This document shows positions 1 through 9,761 of a stretch of DNA of 19,346 bases, one piece after another (the stretch's first letter is position 1; each line of letters opens with the position of its first letter). This stretch comes from Temnopleurus reevesii (Eukaryota; Echinodermata; Echinoidea; Temnopleuroida; Temnopleuridae). The position numbers were made by a program, and so were the translations under genes. The stretch is from positions 14,615 through 33,960 of the forward strand of contig BQKZ01006755.1 in NCBI GenBank assembly GCA_036244855.1. The letters are read 5' to 3'. The notes below the pieces were generated by a model, which was not told where the DNA came from, did not search any database, and saw nothing but the letters and a program-made list of their open reading frames with translations.

Positions 1-686
1 TGTATGATGTACAATGAAAATATATGCCACTAATCATGACAATGATGGAAAAAACATTATTGCGTTCTTATTTTTTGTTTATTTCTTGCCTCTGGTTTAT
101 TATATTTTCTTCTTCTTTTTCCCCCAACCACCATCATCAGAACAAATAATTTCCACTCATTTGTAAGCTCATTCACATTTGTGGTGTTTTGTTTTTGTAT
201 TCTGTTCTTTCACTTGTGTATGTTTCTGTCTTAATGTCTCTTAATCATTTCATACTTACGTGGTTTTGTTAGGCAAATTCCTCACAGAAACGGACATTTC
301 TACAACAATTATCCAATCCTGTTTAATTCTGTTTGTTTCTCGAAGCTGGGTAATTGCTATCGATGCTATTTTTCGATACAGAAAAGATTTCCTTTTCACA
401 CTCAGATTTTCAGAATTCTTTCTTTTTCACAATATAACTCGAGACAATGGAATCAAAATGGGATCACTGGACCTTATCTATTGTTCTGAGTTGTTATCGT
501 GACAAACAGGTAACAAAGAATTCGTGAAAAAATGTCAGACAATTAAAGGTGATTTAAGATACATCTATGTGTTTGTTTGGAACATGCACATTATCACATT
601 GTCACATATTGTCATACTTTAAAATTTTCTCGTTGTGTTCGGTGCACAGAAACTCATTTGCAAAATGAACAAATATTAAAAGAACT
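1..686. other. AT-rich noncoding stretch, no gene seen
   Basis: No convincing exon is visible. There is a pyrimidine-rich patch near 95-130. The only open frames are short, leucine- and phenylalanine-rich products of the base composition, without splice context or recognisable domains. It is probably intron or intergenic DNA. Confidence 0.5.
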
Positions 687-866
687 GGGGCCGATTGCAC
701 GAAATGGTCTTAGCTATCCTCTTCTTGCTAAGGCGTCTTGACTTCTTGTGCCACCCTCGTAACATTGACATTAGCGTAGGTACGACTATGTTAAGAGGGT
801 GGTACAAGAACTTAAGACGACTTAGCATGAAGAGGATAGCTATGGCTATTTCGAGCAGCTGGCCCC
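687..866. mobile_element. Foldback MITE family F1, copy 1
   Basis: This is a near-perfect palindrome of about 180 bp. The left arm starts GGGGCCGATTGCACGAAATG and runs through CTTCTTGTGCCACCCTCGTA. The right arm is its approximate reverse complement and ends GGCCCC. A loop of roughly 25 bases containing GACATTAGCGT separates the arms. Four more full or partial copies lie at 1704-3285. The structure is that of a nonautonomous DNA transposon with long terminal inverted repeats. No transposase is encoded; the two small open frames, one per strand, exist because the arms mirror each other. The superfamily is unknown because no clear target duplication can be read. Confidence 0.85.
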
Positions 867-1133
867 TGGTTGTCGTGCAACATTTGTTCTCTACCATAAC
901 GGCAAATATTTCACCAAACATCTATTCTTACGACCTCAAAAAGTATTCTTTCATTTATTCATTCCTATAGTTTGAGCAGTGTATCATTTTTGTCCTATCG
1001 TCATTAATTATTTAATTGTTGGAACCTCCCATATTATATTTGCTGCTACATTGCATTTACAAGATGAAATGATTAGTAGCAATTTTCTTCAATTTGCATC
1101 GTCCATGGAAGGTTTCTGTGCTGAATTTCCCAA
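867..1133. other. Noncoding spacer
   Basis: AT-rich sequence between the first F1 copy and the tandem duplication. No exon, RNA gene or repeat was recognised. Confidence 0.4.
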
Positions 1134-2295
1134 ACTTAATCACCAATCTGTCAATTTCATCCAATACATTTGTTTGCTGTGTGGTGCCATTTTCCTCAAA
1201 GTTCAAAATTCCTATATTTGTCCTCAATCTGTGTATGAGAAATCAATTAATTGTGATATTTGGAGATAAGTGAGAAACCTATCCTAATCCAAAAAAAAGT
1301 GACATTGTTTTTCCTTATTTTTAACTCAAAGCAGGGAATAATTTGACTTTTCACCTTTGAATAACAGTTTCCAACAATGAGAAAACATTTTCAGCACTTC
1401 ACTGTTAAGCTCTATATGAAAAAGTTGCTATATAATTTTTTCTTGTGTAGCAATCATGCTAAAATACATAGCAAATTACTATGCAATATCAGGAAATTTA
1501 TTCCCTGAAAAGTTTTGAATTCTAACTTCAGTAAATGACACGACTATATCAACATAGGATGGATTCATCTGACATCACAGTGGGCCATTTTGGTACATTT
1601 ATCGAATGGGAATGCTTCAATGGAAATTGTTTGATTTGTCCAAATTCTTTGTCCCTTCTGCTTATAGTGAGTGCACCTACATGTAAATGAAGTTGTCGCT
1701 CATGGGCCGATTGCTTGAAATGGTCTTAGCTATCCTCTTCTTGCTAAGACGTCTTAAGTTCTTGCGCCACCCTCTTAACATAGTCGTATGTCTATGTTAC
1801 GAGGATGGCACAAGAAGTTAAGACGTCTTAGCATGAAGAGGAGTGCTAAGACTGTTTCGTGCAATTGGCCCCTGGCGTTTTACAAAGCATTGAACTACAC
1901 ACTATGAGATGCAAGGGACAAAGAAATTGTACAAAGTAACGTCCGCCAATTCAAGCATTTAAATTATTCTAGCACTCAAAGGAATATGTAGGACACGTGT
2001 CGAACTTGTTGGCTAAATAAGGCCAACAAATTGTTTAGGTGCCCTCAAATGCTATTTTTGAAAAATAGCATCATAGCATCAGTTCGTCAGACAAGGTTAT
2101 TTTTTTCCCCCTTTTTCCTTATCCAAAGTTCACATAATTCATCAAAAATAAGACTTAGCAGGGGTTGAAAAACCAAATTAAAGATCATCTGAAAATAACT
2201 CTCTTCAGGTTTTATACCATATGTTTATTCATTATTTGGTTTTATTTTTCAATTTGAGTGAAAAGTAGAGGAAAAAAAGAAGTTCAGGCCGGGTG
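1134..2295. repeat. Tandem duplication, unit A
   Basis: The unit begins ACTTAATCACCAATCTGTCA and ends AAGTTCAGGCCGGGTG. The same sequence, with small substitutions, restarts at 2297 directly after a single unknown base. Unit A carries one F1 foldback (1704-1872). On either side of it lie outward-facing halves of the F5 terminal repeat, ending at 1669 and starting at 1900. Divergence from unit B is low outside the inserted elements, so the duplication is fairly recent or reflects two haplotypes. Confidence 0.85.
1704..1872. mobile_element. Foldback MITE family F1, copy 2
   Basis: A palindrome starting GGGCCGATTGCTTGAAATGG and ending TGCAATTGGCCCC, with the arms described for copy 1. It is about 169 bp because the loop is shorter. 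It lies inside tandem unit A between AGTTGTCGCTCAT on the left and TGGCGTTTTACAAAGCATTG on the right. The same flanks recur around the F1 copies in unit B, so this insertion predates the duplication. Confidence 0.85.
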
Positions 2296-2835
2296 NACTT
2301 AATCACCAATCTGTCAATTTCATCCAATACATTTGTTTGCTGTGTGGTGCCATTTTCCTCAAAGTTCAAAATTCCTATATTTGTCCTCAATTTGTGTATG
2401 AGAAAACAATTAATTGTGATATTTGGAGATAAGTGAGAAACCTATCCTTATCCCAAAAAAGTGACAATGTTTTTCCTTTTTTTAAACTAGAAGCAGGGAA
2501 TAATTCTACTTGTCACCTTTGGATAACAGTTTCCGACAAGGAGAAAACATTTCCAACACTTCACTGTTAAGCTCTATATGAAAAAGTGGCTATACAATTT
2601 TTTTCTTGTGTAGCAATCATGCTAACATGCATAGCAAATTACTATGCGATATCAGGAAATTTATTCCCTGAAAAGTTTTGAATTCTAACTTTAGTAAATG
2701 ACACAACTATATCAACATAGGATGGGTTCATCTGACATCACAATGGGCCATTTTGGTACATCTACCAAATGTGAATGCTTCAATGGAAATTGTTTGCTTT
2801 TTTGTCCAAATTCTTTGTCCCTTCTGCTCATAGTG
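1900..2835. mobile_element. Possible longer F5 element spanning the duplication junction
   Basis: The left end reads CACTATGAGATGCAAGGGAC and continues into AAAGAAATTGTACAAAGTAA. The right end is its reverse complement, with GTCCAAATTCTTTGTCCCTT followed by CTGCTCATAGTG. Together they bound about 936 bp of low-complexity, non-coding sequence that includes the N at 2296. The same terminal repeat bounds 200-230 bp copies at 8960, 14836 and 17716. If the N is a misjoin, this apparent element is an artefact of two half-copies placed together. Confidence 0.45.
2296..2296. other. Single ambiguous base (N) at repeat junction
   Basis: This is the only N in the window. It falls exactly between the end of unit A (GGCCGGGTG) and the restart of the duplicated sequence (ACTTAATCACC). 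A gap of set or unknown size, or an assembly join between two copies or haplotypes, is likely. Confidence 0.9.
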
Positions 2836-2862
2836 AGTGCAACCAAATGAAGTTGTCGCTCA

Positions 2863-2986
2863 GGGGCCGATGCTCGAAATGGTCTTGACTTCTTGTGCCA
2901 CCCTCGTAACATAGAAATTTGTGTTGATACGACTATGTTACGAGGGTGGCACAAGAATTTAAGACACCTTAGCATGAAGAGGATAG
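2863..2986. mobile_element. F1 foldback, right arm truncated
   Basis: It begins GGGGCCGATGCTCGAAATGG, then jumps directly to the GACTTCTTGTGCCACCCTCG part of the arm, so the left arm has an internal deletion. The right arm stops at AAGAGGATAGCT, where the next copy begins without its outer end. Confidence 0.75.
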
Positions 2987-3155
2987 CTCGAAATGGTCTT
3001 ATCTATCCTCTTCTGGCTAAGACGTCTTGACTTCTTGTGCCACCCTCGTAACATAGACATTAGCGTCGATACAACTATGTTAAGAGGGTGGCACAAGAAC
3101 TCAAGACGCCTTAGCATGAAGAGGATAGCTAAGACCATTTCGAGCAATCGGCCCC
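2987..3155. mobile_element. F1 foldback, nearly complete copy
   Basis: It starts CTCGAAATGGTCTTATCTAT and ends GAGCAATCGGCCCC. Both arms and the GACATTAGCGTCGAT loop are present. It abuts the truncated copy on its left, so the pair looks like amplification within the palindrome rather than two independent insertions. Confidence 0.8.
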
Positions 3156-3187
3156 TGGCGTTTTACAAAGCATTGAACTTCTCCCTA

Positions 3188-3285
3188 TGACGCTAATGTC
3201 TATGTTACGAGGATGGCACAAGAATTCAATACGTCTTAGCAAGAAGAGGATATATTAGCTGAGACTGTTTCGTGCAAATGGCCCC
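3188..3285. mobile_element. F1 half-element (single arm)
   Basis: Only the loop and right arm are present, from TGACGCTAATGTCTATGTTA to GCAAATGGCCCC. The loop is inverted relative to the loop at 3050-3070. The flank TGGCGTTTTACAAAGCATTG occurs both before (3156) and after (3286) this piece. That is expected if the arm was copied together with its flank. Confidence 0.75.
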
Positions 3286-3490
3286 TGGCGTTTTACAAAG
3301 CATTGAACTACACACTATGAGATGCAGAGGACAAAGAAATTGTACAAACTAACGTTCACCAATTCAAGCATTTACAATTAGTCTAGCACTCAAAGGAATA
3401 TGTAGGATAGGTGTCAAACTTGTCGGCTAAATAAGGCCAAAAAATTGTTCAGATGCCCTCAAATTCTATTTTTTTAAATAGCGTCAGTTG

Positions 3491-3665
3491 TGGGGTGTTG
3501 CTCAAAATTAATTGCAAATCAACTGCAACTTTGCACATTATAACGCGCATTTTCATTCGCGCATGGTGTGCCCATTTAACAAGACGCGCATGAAACAATG
3601 ATTTTGATTGGCGTATTTCGATCAACTGCAACTTGCGATCAATTGTGACTTTTGAACACATCCCC
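3491..3665. mobile_element. MITE family F2, copy 1
   Basis: The ends are TGGGGTGTTGCTCAAAATTA and the inverse of GACTTTTGAACACATCCCC. Subterminal inverted stretches include TTGCAAATCAACTGCAACTT opposite CAACTGCAACTTGCGATCAA. A TTG at 3488-3490 and at 3666-3668 may be a 3-bp target duplication. Unit A at about 2085-2095 (CAGTTCGTCAG) matches the flanks without the insert, which gives an empty site. No protein is encoded. Confidence 0.8.
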
Positions 3666-3872
3666 TTGGTCAGATAAAGTTATTTTTCCCCCTTTTTCCT
3701 TTCCCAAAGTTCACATAATTCATCAAAAATAAGACTTAGCAGGGGTTGAAAAACCAAAGATCATCTGAAAATAACTCTCTTCAGGTTTTATGCCATATGT
3801 TTATTCATAATTTTGCTTTTGTTTTTCAATTTGAGTGAAAAGTAGAGGTAAAAAAGAAGTTCAGGTCGGGTG

Positions 3873-4160
3873 ATTTTCAGAGGGTCGGTCGATCAAGGGC
3901 ATCTTAACAATTTTTTTTTTGCCTATGATGATATCACACAGTGCACACGTATACACATGACAAGCAAAGATATTTTAACCATATGCAAACTAGAAATACA
4001 TCTACCCATCTTCATATTTGCAAAATTTTCCCAGTGTGCTATACTGATTGTGAGTATGAACCAGTGTGAACGGATCCATTATTCTGAACTGATATTTGAA
4101 TAGTAAACAAAATATCCACTTGTTATTGGAATAGAATTTTTGAATTGCATTTTCTCACCC
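3873..4160. other. Noncoding spacer
   Basis: AT-rich unique-looking sequence. A 77-codon open frame crosses it but shows no splice context, domain or codon signature. Confidence 0.35.
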
Positions 4161-4164
4161 TTAA

Positions 4165-4678
4165 AGCCCTAATACAGTTTTGGTAAAAGCGAATATTTTT
4201 ATCACCAGATTTTGTCTTCAAATCTATATGAAATTAAATTTAGTATCATAAACATATTGCACAAAAGATTGTGCGAAAAATGAACAAGTTTGGGAAAAGC
4301 TATAACCTAAAATGTGCAAATTTTTTTAGTGTGGTACTGCACCACACTATTTCAATATTTTCTTTCTTGACAAAGGACAACTTCCCATGCTCAGAATTGG
4401 ATGACAATTGCAGAATTTAATTGTTGTGTATATCTCTATATCATTCTACTGTCAAATCTTGGAAATAACTTTTTTTGTATATGCTTGATAATGAGCAAAA
4501 TAATGCTCTAACCAAGAGAGGGCGCTAAATATGATTTAATGGTCAAATTCAAATTGTCAAAAGAATCAGTTCGTAAAAAAATTATGCTATGGTCTCAAAT
4601 GTGTACAAGAATTACATGTCCTGATAAACATCCCCAAAATTCACATTTCTTCATCTTTACCAAAACTATACTTGGGCT
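4165..4678. mobile_element. TTAA-flanked DNA element, about 514 bp
   Basis: The left terminus AGCCCTAATACAGTTTTGGT faces its inverse at the right (ACCAAAACTATACTTGGGCT). Each terminus is bordered by TTAA, at 4161-4164 and 4679-4682. A TTAA target duplication is typical of piggyBac-type transposons, so this is a candidate nonautonomous piggyBac-like element. The interior is AT-rich and holds a small perfect hairpin (TAGTGTGGT, loop ACTGC, ACCACACTA) near 4330-4352. No transposase frame is present. Confidence 0.65.
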
Positions 4679-4682
4679 TTAA

Positions 4683-5379
4683 AAATTAATGAAGATGGTT
4701 TTTGTAAATGTTGTATGTTTTTTTTTTAAATATGGGCTCTTGTATTTATATAAAAATCACCAATACTGTATGTTCTATGGAAATTCAAGGTTAGGTTTTT
4801 GGGAAGAAGTTTCTTTTTCTTGTAAAAATTACATTTGGTGAAACATTTAGACTTGCCGGTACAATTAATAGTCATTGTTCAAATGAATGAATATTAAGCA
4901 TTTCTATCTTGTCTTCATTCAAAATACTTCTCTACATGTGGGTATATCGTTTGCTATGCAAATCTTATGTTTTATTCCTATGCATTTCACATTTTCAATA
5001 TTTATTAATTATTATTACTATTATTTTTTTCCACTCTCTCACTCATTCACAATGTATACCAGAGAAATGGAAATAGGATGTGTCATTTCAGATTGAAAAA
5101 TGATAATTATTTATTCTGAATATTAGCTGACTATTAATCAATTTTCCATTTTTCTGGGAAACCATGTATTAGCCAGTATGTCTAGTAAGGTATGCCAAAC
5201 AATCACATGAAATATACTTTCATTTTAGAGTTTTATGCTTTCTCCTCAAAATCATATAGTGAACCACAAAAAAGTAATTTTCGATGTTTGCCATTGAATC
5301 AAATTGATGTTACAAATCATTGAACAAAAGTAATATCAAAACTAACATTTTAGTTAGGGATCTATTTTTGTGCATTTTC
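4683..5379. other. AT-rich noncoding stretch
   Basis: No gene, repeat or RNA was recognised in about 700 bases. Open frames here are short and of AT-rich composition. Confidence 0.35.
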
Positions 5380-5500
5380 TTGCTATCTCTTTCTCTCTGT
5401 CCATCTCCCCCTCTCTCTCCTTTTTTTTTTTTTATCTTTCTTGGTTTCTCCCCATTTATTTTCTCTATGCCTTATGGTGCCCTTTATCTCTTGCTCAATT

Positions 5501-5552
<52 letters not shown>

Positions 5553-5660
5553 TGTCTTCTTTTGTGCTCTCTCTCTTTCCTGTCTCCTAATATACATCTT
5601 TGCTCCTTCTATCTCTTTCTTTGGTCTTTTTCCATTTTTCTTTTCCTCCAACCCTCAAAT
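5380..5660. repeat. Pyrimidine-rich tract with (CT)n microsatellite
   Basis: The plus strand is almost entirely pyrimidine. It includes an uninterrupted (CT)24 at 5502-5549 and a T run near 5421-5433. Two overlapping open frames of Leu/Ser/Phe repeats are products of the microsatellite, not genes. Such homopurine/homopyrimidine mirror sequence can adopt triplex structure. Confidence 0.9.
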
Positions 5661-6895
5661 TTTGAACCTTCTAACGATGGACTTCATCTACCCAACTACC
5701 GCAGCGAGAAACCTAGACCATTAACCAACAAAATAATTAGTAAGCATAAATATATATATTTTCTGAATATATATATTCTAATTCTTTGACTGATGCTAAA
5801 CCCGCATTCAAGCACTGATGCACAAATGTCTGACTTTGCACACCGCTTCTGCATACTGCAATTGTTGCAGCTTTGCTTGATTAATTTGTTCATTTTTCTT
5901 GTGATTTTTTTTTGGTTTCTTTTTCATGCTCTGCAGTGCTTTATGTGATATTTTGCTTGCTTGAACTTGGTATTTGAAAAATGGTAATAAAACAGTACAC
6001 GTACTGTATCTCATTTTGAAATATGAAACATTTATATATTAACATGCTTTAGTGATTTGTCAAGGGAAATAAATCGCAGTTACAATCATTTTGGTTTGAA
6101 AGATGATAATCACTATTTTGCATCAAGAGCCGTCTCACAGACTTTACCCCAAACTTAGATGATCAAAATTCTTTGTTTTCAACTAAAGATTGCGATGTAA
6201 TCTCAGCAGGCTAAAAATCTAGGCCTTTATTTATCATTCCATTGACCAGATATCTTGCTGTAGTCCAATTGTTCATATTTTTTTAAGGCTTGATGCTCAT
6301 GTTGCCTTTTGGTAGGGGTGACTTTAATTCCAAAAATATTTTTTTAATAAACAAGCTATGAACAAAACCATATTTTGCACAATGTTTTATCTTATTTTTT
6401 TAACAGAAAATTGACTAAAAAATCAACTGTAATTTTTTTAAGTTAAAAAATATTCAAATGATTTTCACGAGGCCTACATAGGCACTGTGTGGTTTTTAAT
6501 GAGCACGTTCAAATCAACAACCATAATTGCATTTCTTGAGCATAGCTTTTTGTAATCCAAATCTATTTCAACTATTATGGTTCATAAAACAAAATCAATA
6601 TATAAGAAGGAAAGAATTTCACCGCCTTGTTGCCTGTTCACTCTGCACTCATCCTCCGCAATCTTGCACATACGTCTGCTGCCCTCTACCTTGCATTCGT
6701 GTCACAACCCTTGCATGTTTTCATCGTTTGTTTCAGTGTAAGTTTCCCTCTTTTGTTTGAATCCTTTCGTTTCTTCATTATCTTTGATTTGATTTGATGC
6801 ATGTGATTATCATGTTGGCATGAGATTCGTACTTGAATATTGTATGTACAGTAATTTTAAATGTGTTTTAATGAGAACAGAGTGAGCGCTATAAC
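5661..6895. other. AT-rich noncoding stretch
   Basis: No convincing exon. A perfect 12-bp-arm AT hairpin (AATATATATATT, loop TTCTG) lies near 5750-5777. A slightly more GC-rich patch at 6625-6720 has no usable reading frame with splice sites. Confidence 0.35.
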
Positions 6896-7067
6896 CAGGT
6901 TAGATTTCATAAACATGTTGTAGAAGTTTTATGGCTCTACGAACAACTGGCAACCCTTCCTCATGTTCTCAGCGACAGTTTTATTGATTATTTAGAGCAA
7001 AAAGAGTCACCAATTGTGCTCAGAGTCATATGTACCTCTATGGACAAAGTTATGAAACACAACCCGG
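6896..7067. mobile_element. Foldback MITE family F4, copy 1
   Basis: The left end AGGTTAGATTTCATAAAC pairs with the right end GTTATGAAACACAACCCGGG. An inner arm CTACGAACAACTGGCAACCC pairs loosely with GAGTCACCAATTGTGCTCAG. Length and layout match the copy at 10907-11079. No protein is encoded. Confidence 0.65.
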
Positions 7068-7798
7068 GTATAGAGCAAATATTTTGTTTTAGTGATGTCA
7101 CTTTTTTTATGTCTGATGTATTCTATTATTTTGTGTGTATTGAATTCTGTTACTTGAAAAGAGTCGTCCCTTGAAAATATGTAATTCAATGATTTACAGA
7201 TTAATTAGTATTTTTCACAGTCATTGAAATTCATGGTCTCAGAACATACTGTTCACATTTTGACTCTCTTTTATTGGAAGAAGAAGAATTTATTTATTTA
7301 TTTATTTATTGTGTCTTTATTTGTGTAGTTTCTGATATTTATACAGGAGAAAACTTTTCTTAGAAAAAAACAAATATTGAGTTAAAGAGTTCCCCATTCC
7401 TAATAATCAACACAATGTATTATTGAATTCTACATATATATGAGATTAATTTTTTCTAGAAAATATGATAATGCACATTTTCTTCATCCTTTTTTTAAAT
7501 AGAAAAAATTGTCTCAGATTGCAGAAATTTTGTAAGAATTTTATCTACTCTGCATTACGCTCAAAAACAAATTTTCACAGATCTATGATAAAAGCCAACA
7601 GACCTAAGCGAATTGTTAATTGTATTTGTGTTCAGTATATGTCACTTATTTCAATATTGTAATGTCTTGTTAACTTATGTATGTTTATCTGCGCTTCAAG
7701 CCGTGTTTATCAACATTGAATGTGCATGATTATGTGCTATTATGTTTTTTTATTTTTGTATTTATGTACAGTAATTGTGTATTTTAGCCATAATGCCG
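7068..7798. other. AT-rich noncoding stretch with (ATTT)n
   Basis: A short ATTT microsatellite lies at 7289-7310. Nothing else was recognised. Confidence 0.4.
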
Positions 7799-8255
7799 TT
7801 GAAGTGAGGTTATATTCCTTTTTACTCCAATTTTCCCTATTTTTGTTTGTTTTGCTTTTTGTTCCAATATTTTCTTTCAAAGACTTCTAGGTTTTACCCT
7901 CCATTCACTCTCTACAAGGCAATAAATTGATTTCATAATTTGATACTTCAGCTATCAAATTCAAATTTTGTGCATTTGGAAATGAGCATTTCGAAGCTAA
8001 CCTGACATTATTTTGATTAATTCTTATTTTAAGTAAATAAGGTAAGGAATTAAAAGTAGCATTATATGAAAGACAAGTTGTATTATTAGTTATCAACAAC
8101 AGCATATAATGCATACTCGCTTTACAAATTGGTTATATATTTTCACCTGTACCATAATCCAATGAAATATTATGAAAATATAATGTTTTATATTAGTTCA
8201 TCCTGCTAAAATTCGGAATTTGTACCCTGATATATTGTACATAACCTCACTTCAA
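7799..8255. repeat. Inverted repeat pair (15 bp perfect) spanning 457 bp
   Basis: TTGAAGTGAGGTTAT at 7799-7813 has its exact reverse complement ATAACCTCACTTCAA at 8241-8255. The interior is AT-rich and non-coding. It may be an old DNA element, but only one copy is visible and no target duplication is clear. Confidence 0.4.
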
Positions 8256-8296
8256 GGTTTTATGCATATTTAACATTGTCAAGAGATTTTATCTGT

Positions 8297-8507
8297 AGTG
8301 GAATGGCAAAGTCAAACCACTTAAAAAAATAATCAAATATAGATTAAATATATTGATTTTTTTTTAAATGTGTCATTTTGCAATTTTTTAATGTACATAC
8401 CGATTTTTATGTAAGTAAGTAAGTATGTAATTTTGTTATATAAAACATACTTCTTTCCATTGGGGAAAATTGAGTTCTAGCTATTATTGGTTGACTTTGC
8501 TATTCCA
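8297..8507. mobile_element. Possible MITE with 20-23 bp terminal inverted repeats
   Basis: AGTGGAATGGCAAAGTCAAA at the left is matched, with two mismatches, by the inverse of TGGTTGACTTTGCTATTCCA at the right. The size (about 210 bp) fits the other MITEs in the window. It is the only copy seen here. Confidence 0.5.
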
Positions 8508-8511
8508 CAAT

Positions 8512-8959
8512 TTTTATAACAAGTTTACTTTATGTATTTACAGAAACTGAATAGTTTCATTTGTTGTCTGCGTTGTGTTATGATATTACACATTCTGCAC
8601 TTATGGTTCATTTTCTTGTAGTTTGTCTTGAAAATGCCTAAAATTGTATGTTAGATCAATGTGTGTTTTTGTCAATTTTCAGTGACAAACATATTTGAAT
8701 AGAACAATACTCTGGAAAACTTAATTTTTCTGGAATTTGGGGGCGAAATAAACTCTTCAGATTCTCCTTCAAATGTTAGAATTATTGAGGTACATGTATT
8801 TACAAATATGTTTTGTTTAGAAAGTGTGCAGAAATGATAGCACGGTGACATTGTGAATACATGGTGATATGCTATGATAGTTTGGTTAAAGTTTGCCTTT
8901 CTGTGTACGGAAAAAGTAATGTTAAAATTTTGGAATCATATTCTCTTGAGCAAATGAAT
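8512..8959. other. AT-rich noncoding stretch
   Basis: No supported gene. The open frame that begins at 8861 runs into the F5 element and is explained by it. Confidence 0.35.
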
Positions 8960-9175
8960 CTCTATGAGCAGATGGGACAATTTGATTTGGACAATGTAGA
9001 CAATACCATTCAAGCATTCACAATAGCAAGATGTGCCCAAAAGAAAGTTCCTTCCCTCTTATTCTGTAGAGAATCATCAAACAGGCGTTGCACCTTTTCA
9101 TCAAGGAGCTATTGTGAAGGCCTGAATGAAGTTGTTTACTTTGTACAATTCCTTTGCTAAATCTGCTCACAGTGA
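8960..9175. mobile_element. MITE family F5, copy
   Basis: The left end is TGAGCAGATGGGACAATTTG and the right end GCTAAATCTGCTCACAGTGA. Inner repeats GGACAATGTAGACAA and TTGTTTACTTTGTAC are inverted. The middle (CCCTCTTATTCTG, then CAGGCGTTGCACC) is shared with the copy at 17716-17944, so this is a family rather than a chance inverted repeat. No protein is encoded. Confidence 0.75.
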
Positions 9176-9180
9176 CTTAA

Positions 9181-9333
9181 GGCCCGGGCACACCAAACAC
9201 GGCACGGCATCACGGCACAGTTATTATGCGATATCTCCTATGTGATTGGCCAATTGTTGACCATCCAATAACAACCAAGATATCGCGTAAAAACCGTGCC
9301 GTTACGCCGTGCCATGTTTTGTGTGCTGGGGCC
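9181..9333. mobile_element. GC-rich foldback element flanked by TTAA
   Basis: The left arm GGCCCGGGCACACCAAACAC, then GGCACGGC, is inverted at the right as GCCGTGCCATGTTTTGTGTG, then CTGGGGCC. The arms are about 38 bp and a further ATGCGATATC/GATATCGCGT pair lies inside. TTAA occurs immediately outside both ends (9177-9180 and 9334-9337), again pointing to piggyBac-type integration. The arms are far more GC-rich than the surroundings. No protein is encoded. Confidence 0.75.
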
Positions 9334-9479
9334 TTAATTGAAGTGCATTTATCAATTCTATTTCATGCATGGATGCACCCTCATGTAATGGATGTTTGTG
9401 CTATTTGTGATTATCTAAAATGTAATTCATGAAACCCAAACTAATGAATTCTTTTTATTTTTGCCCCCTACTTTTTCCT

Positions 9480-9722
9480 CTCAATTCGTCCTTTATCTTT
9501 TCTCTATTTCTTTCACTATCTCTCTCTCTTCATCTACCTTCTCTACTTATCTACTATTCTTTCTCTGCTTATTTCTCTCTCTCTCTAATTATTTATCTCT
9601 ACCCTTTCGATTCCTCTCTCTCTCCCTATTTCCCTTTATCTTCAGCGTACTCTCTCTCTCTCTCTCCCGCTCTCTCCCACTCTTTCTCCCTCTCTCCCTC
9701 TTTCTCCCCCTCTCTCTCCATC

Positions 9723-9761
<39 letters not shown>

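Larger units (their letters stand above)
2297..3872. repeat. Tandem duplication, unit B
   Basis: This is a second copy of 1134-2295, ending AAGTTCAGGTCGGGTG. It is about 414 bp longer than unit A. The extra length is additional F1 foldback sequence (2863-3285) and an F2 insertion (3491-3665) that unit A lacks. Unit A therefore preserves the empty site for F2. Confidence 0.85.

Noticed and set aside
676..3190. Several 60-90-codon open frames on both strands (CHPRNI, MLRGWHK-type peptides)
   Set aside because: They lie in F1 palindromes, and the two strands give nearly the same peptide because the arms mirror each other. They are DNA repeats, not genes.
5640..5736. Small exon candidate after the first pyrimidine tract (ACTACCGCAG acceptor, GTAAGC donor at about 5739)
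   Set aside because: Only about 35 nt, weak tract directly before the AG, no recognisable peptide.
5320..5789. Two overlapping 130-codon Ser/Leu/Phe-rich open frames
   Set aside because: Produced by the (CT)n pyrimidine tract; no codon signature or splice context.
8861..9160. 99-codon plus-strand open frame
   Set aside because: Mostly F5 element sequence shared with non-coding copies at 14836 and 17716.
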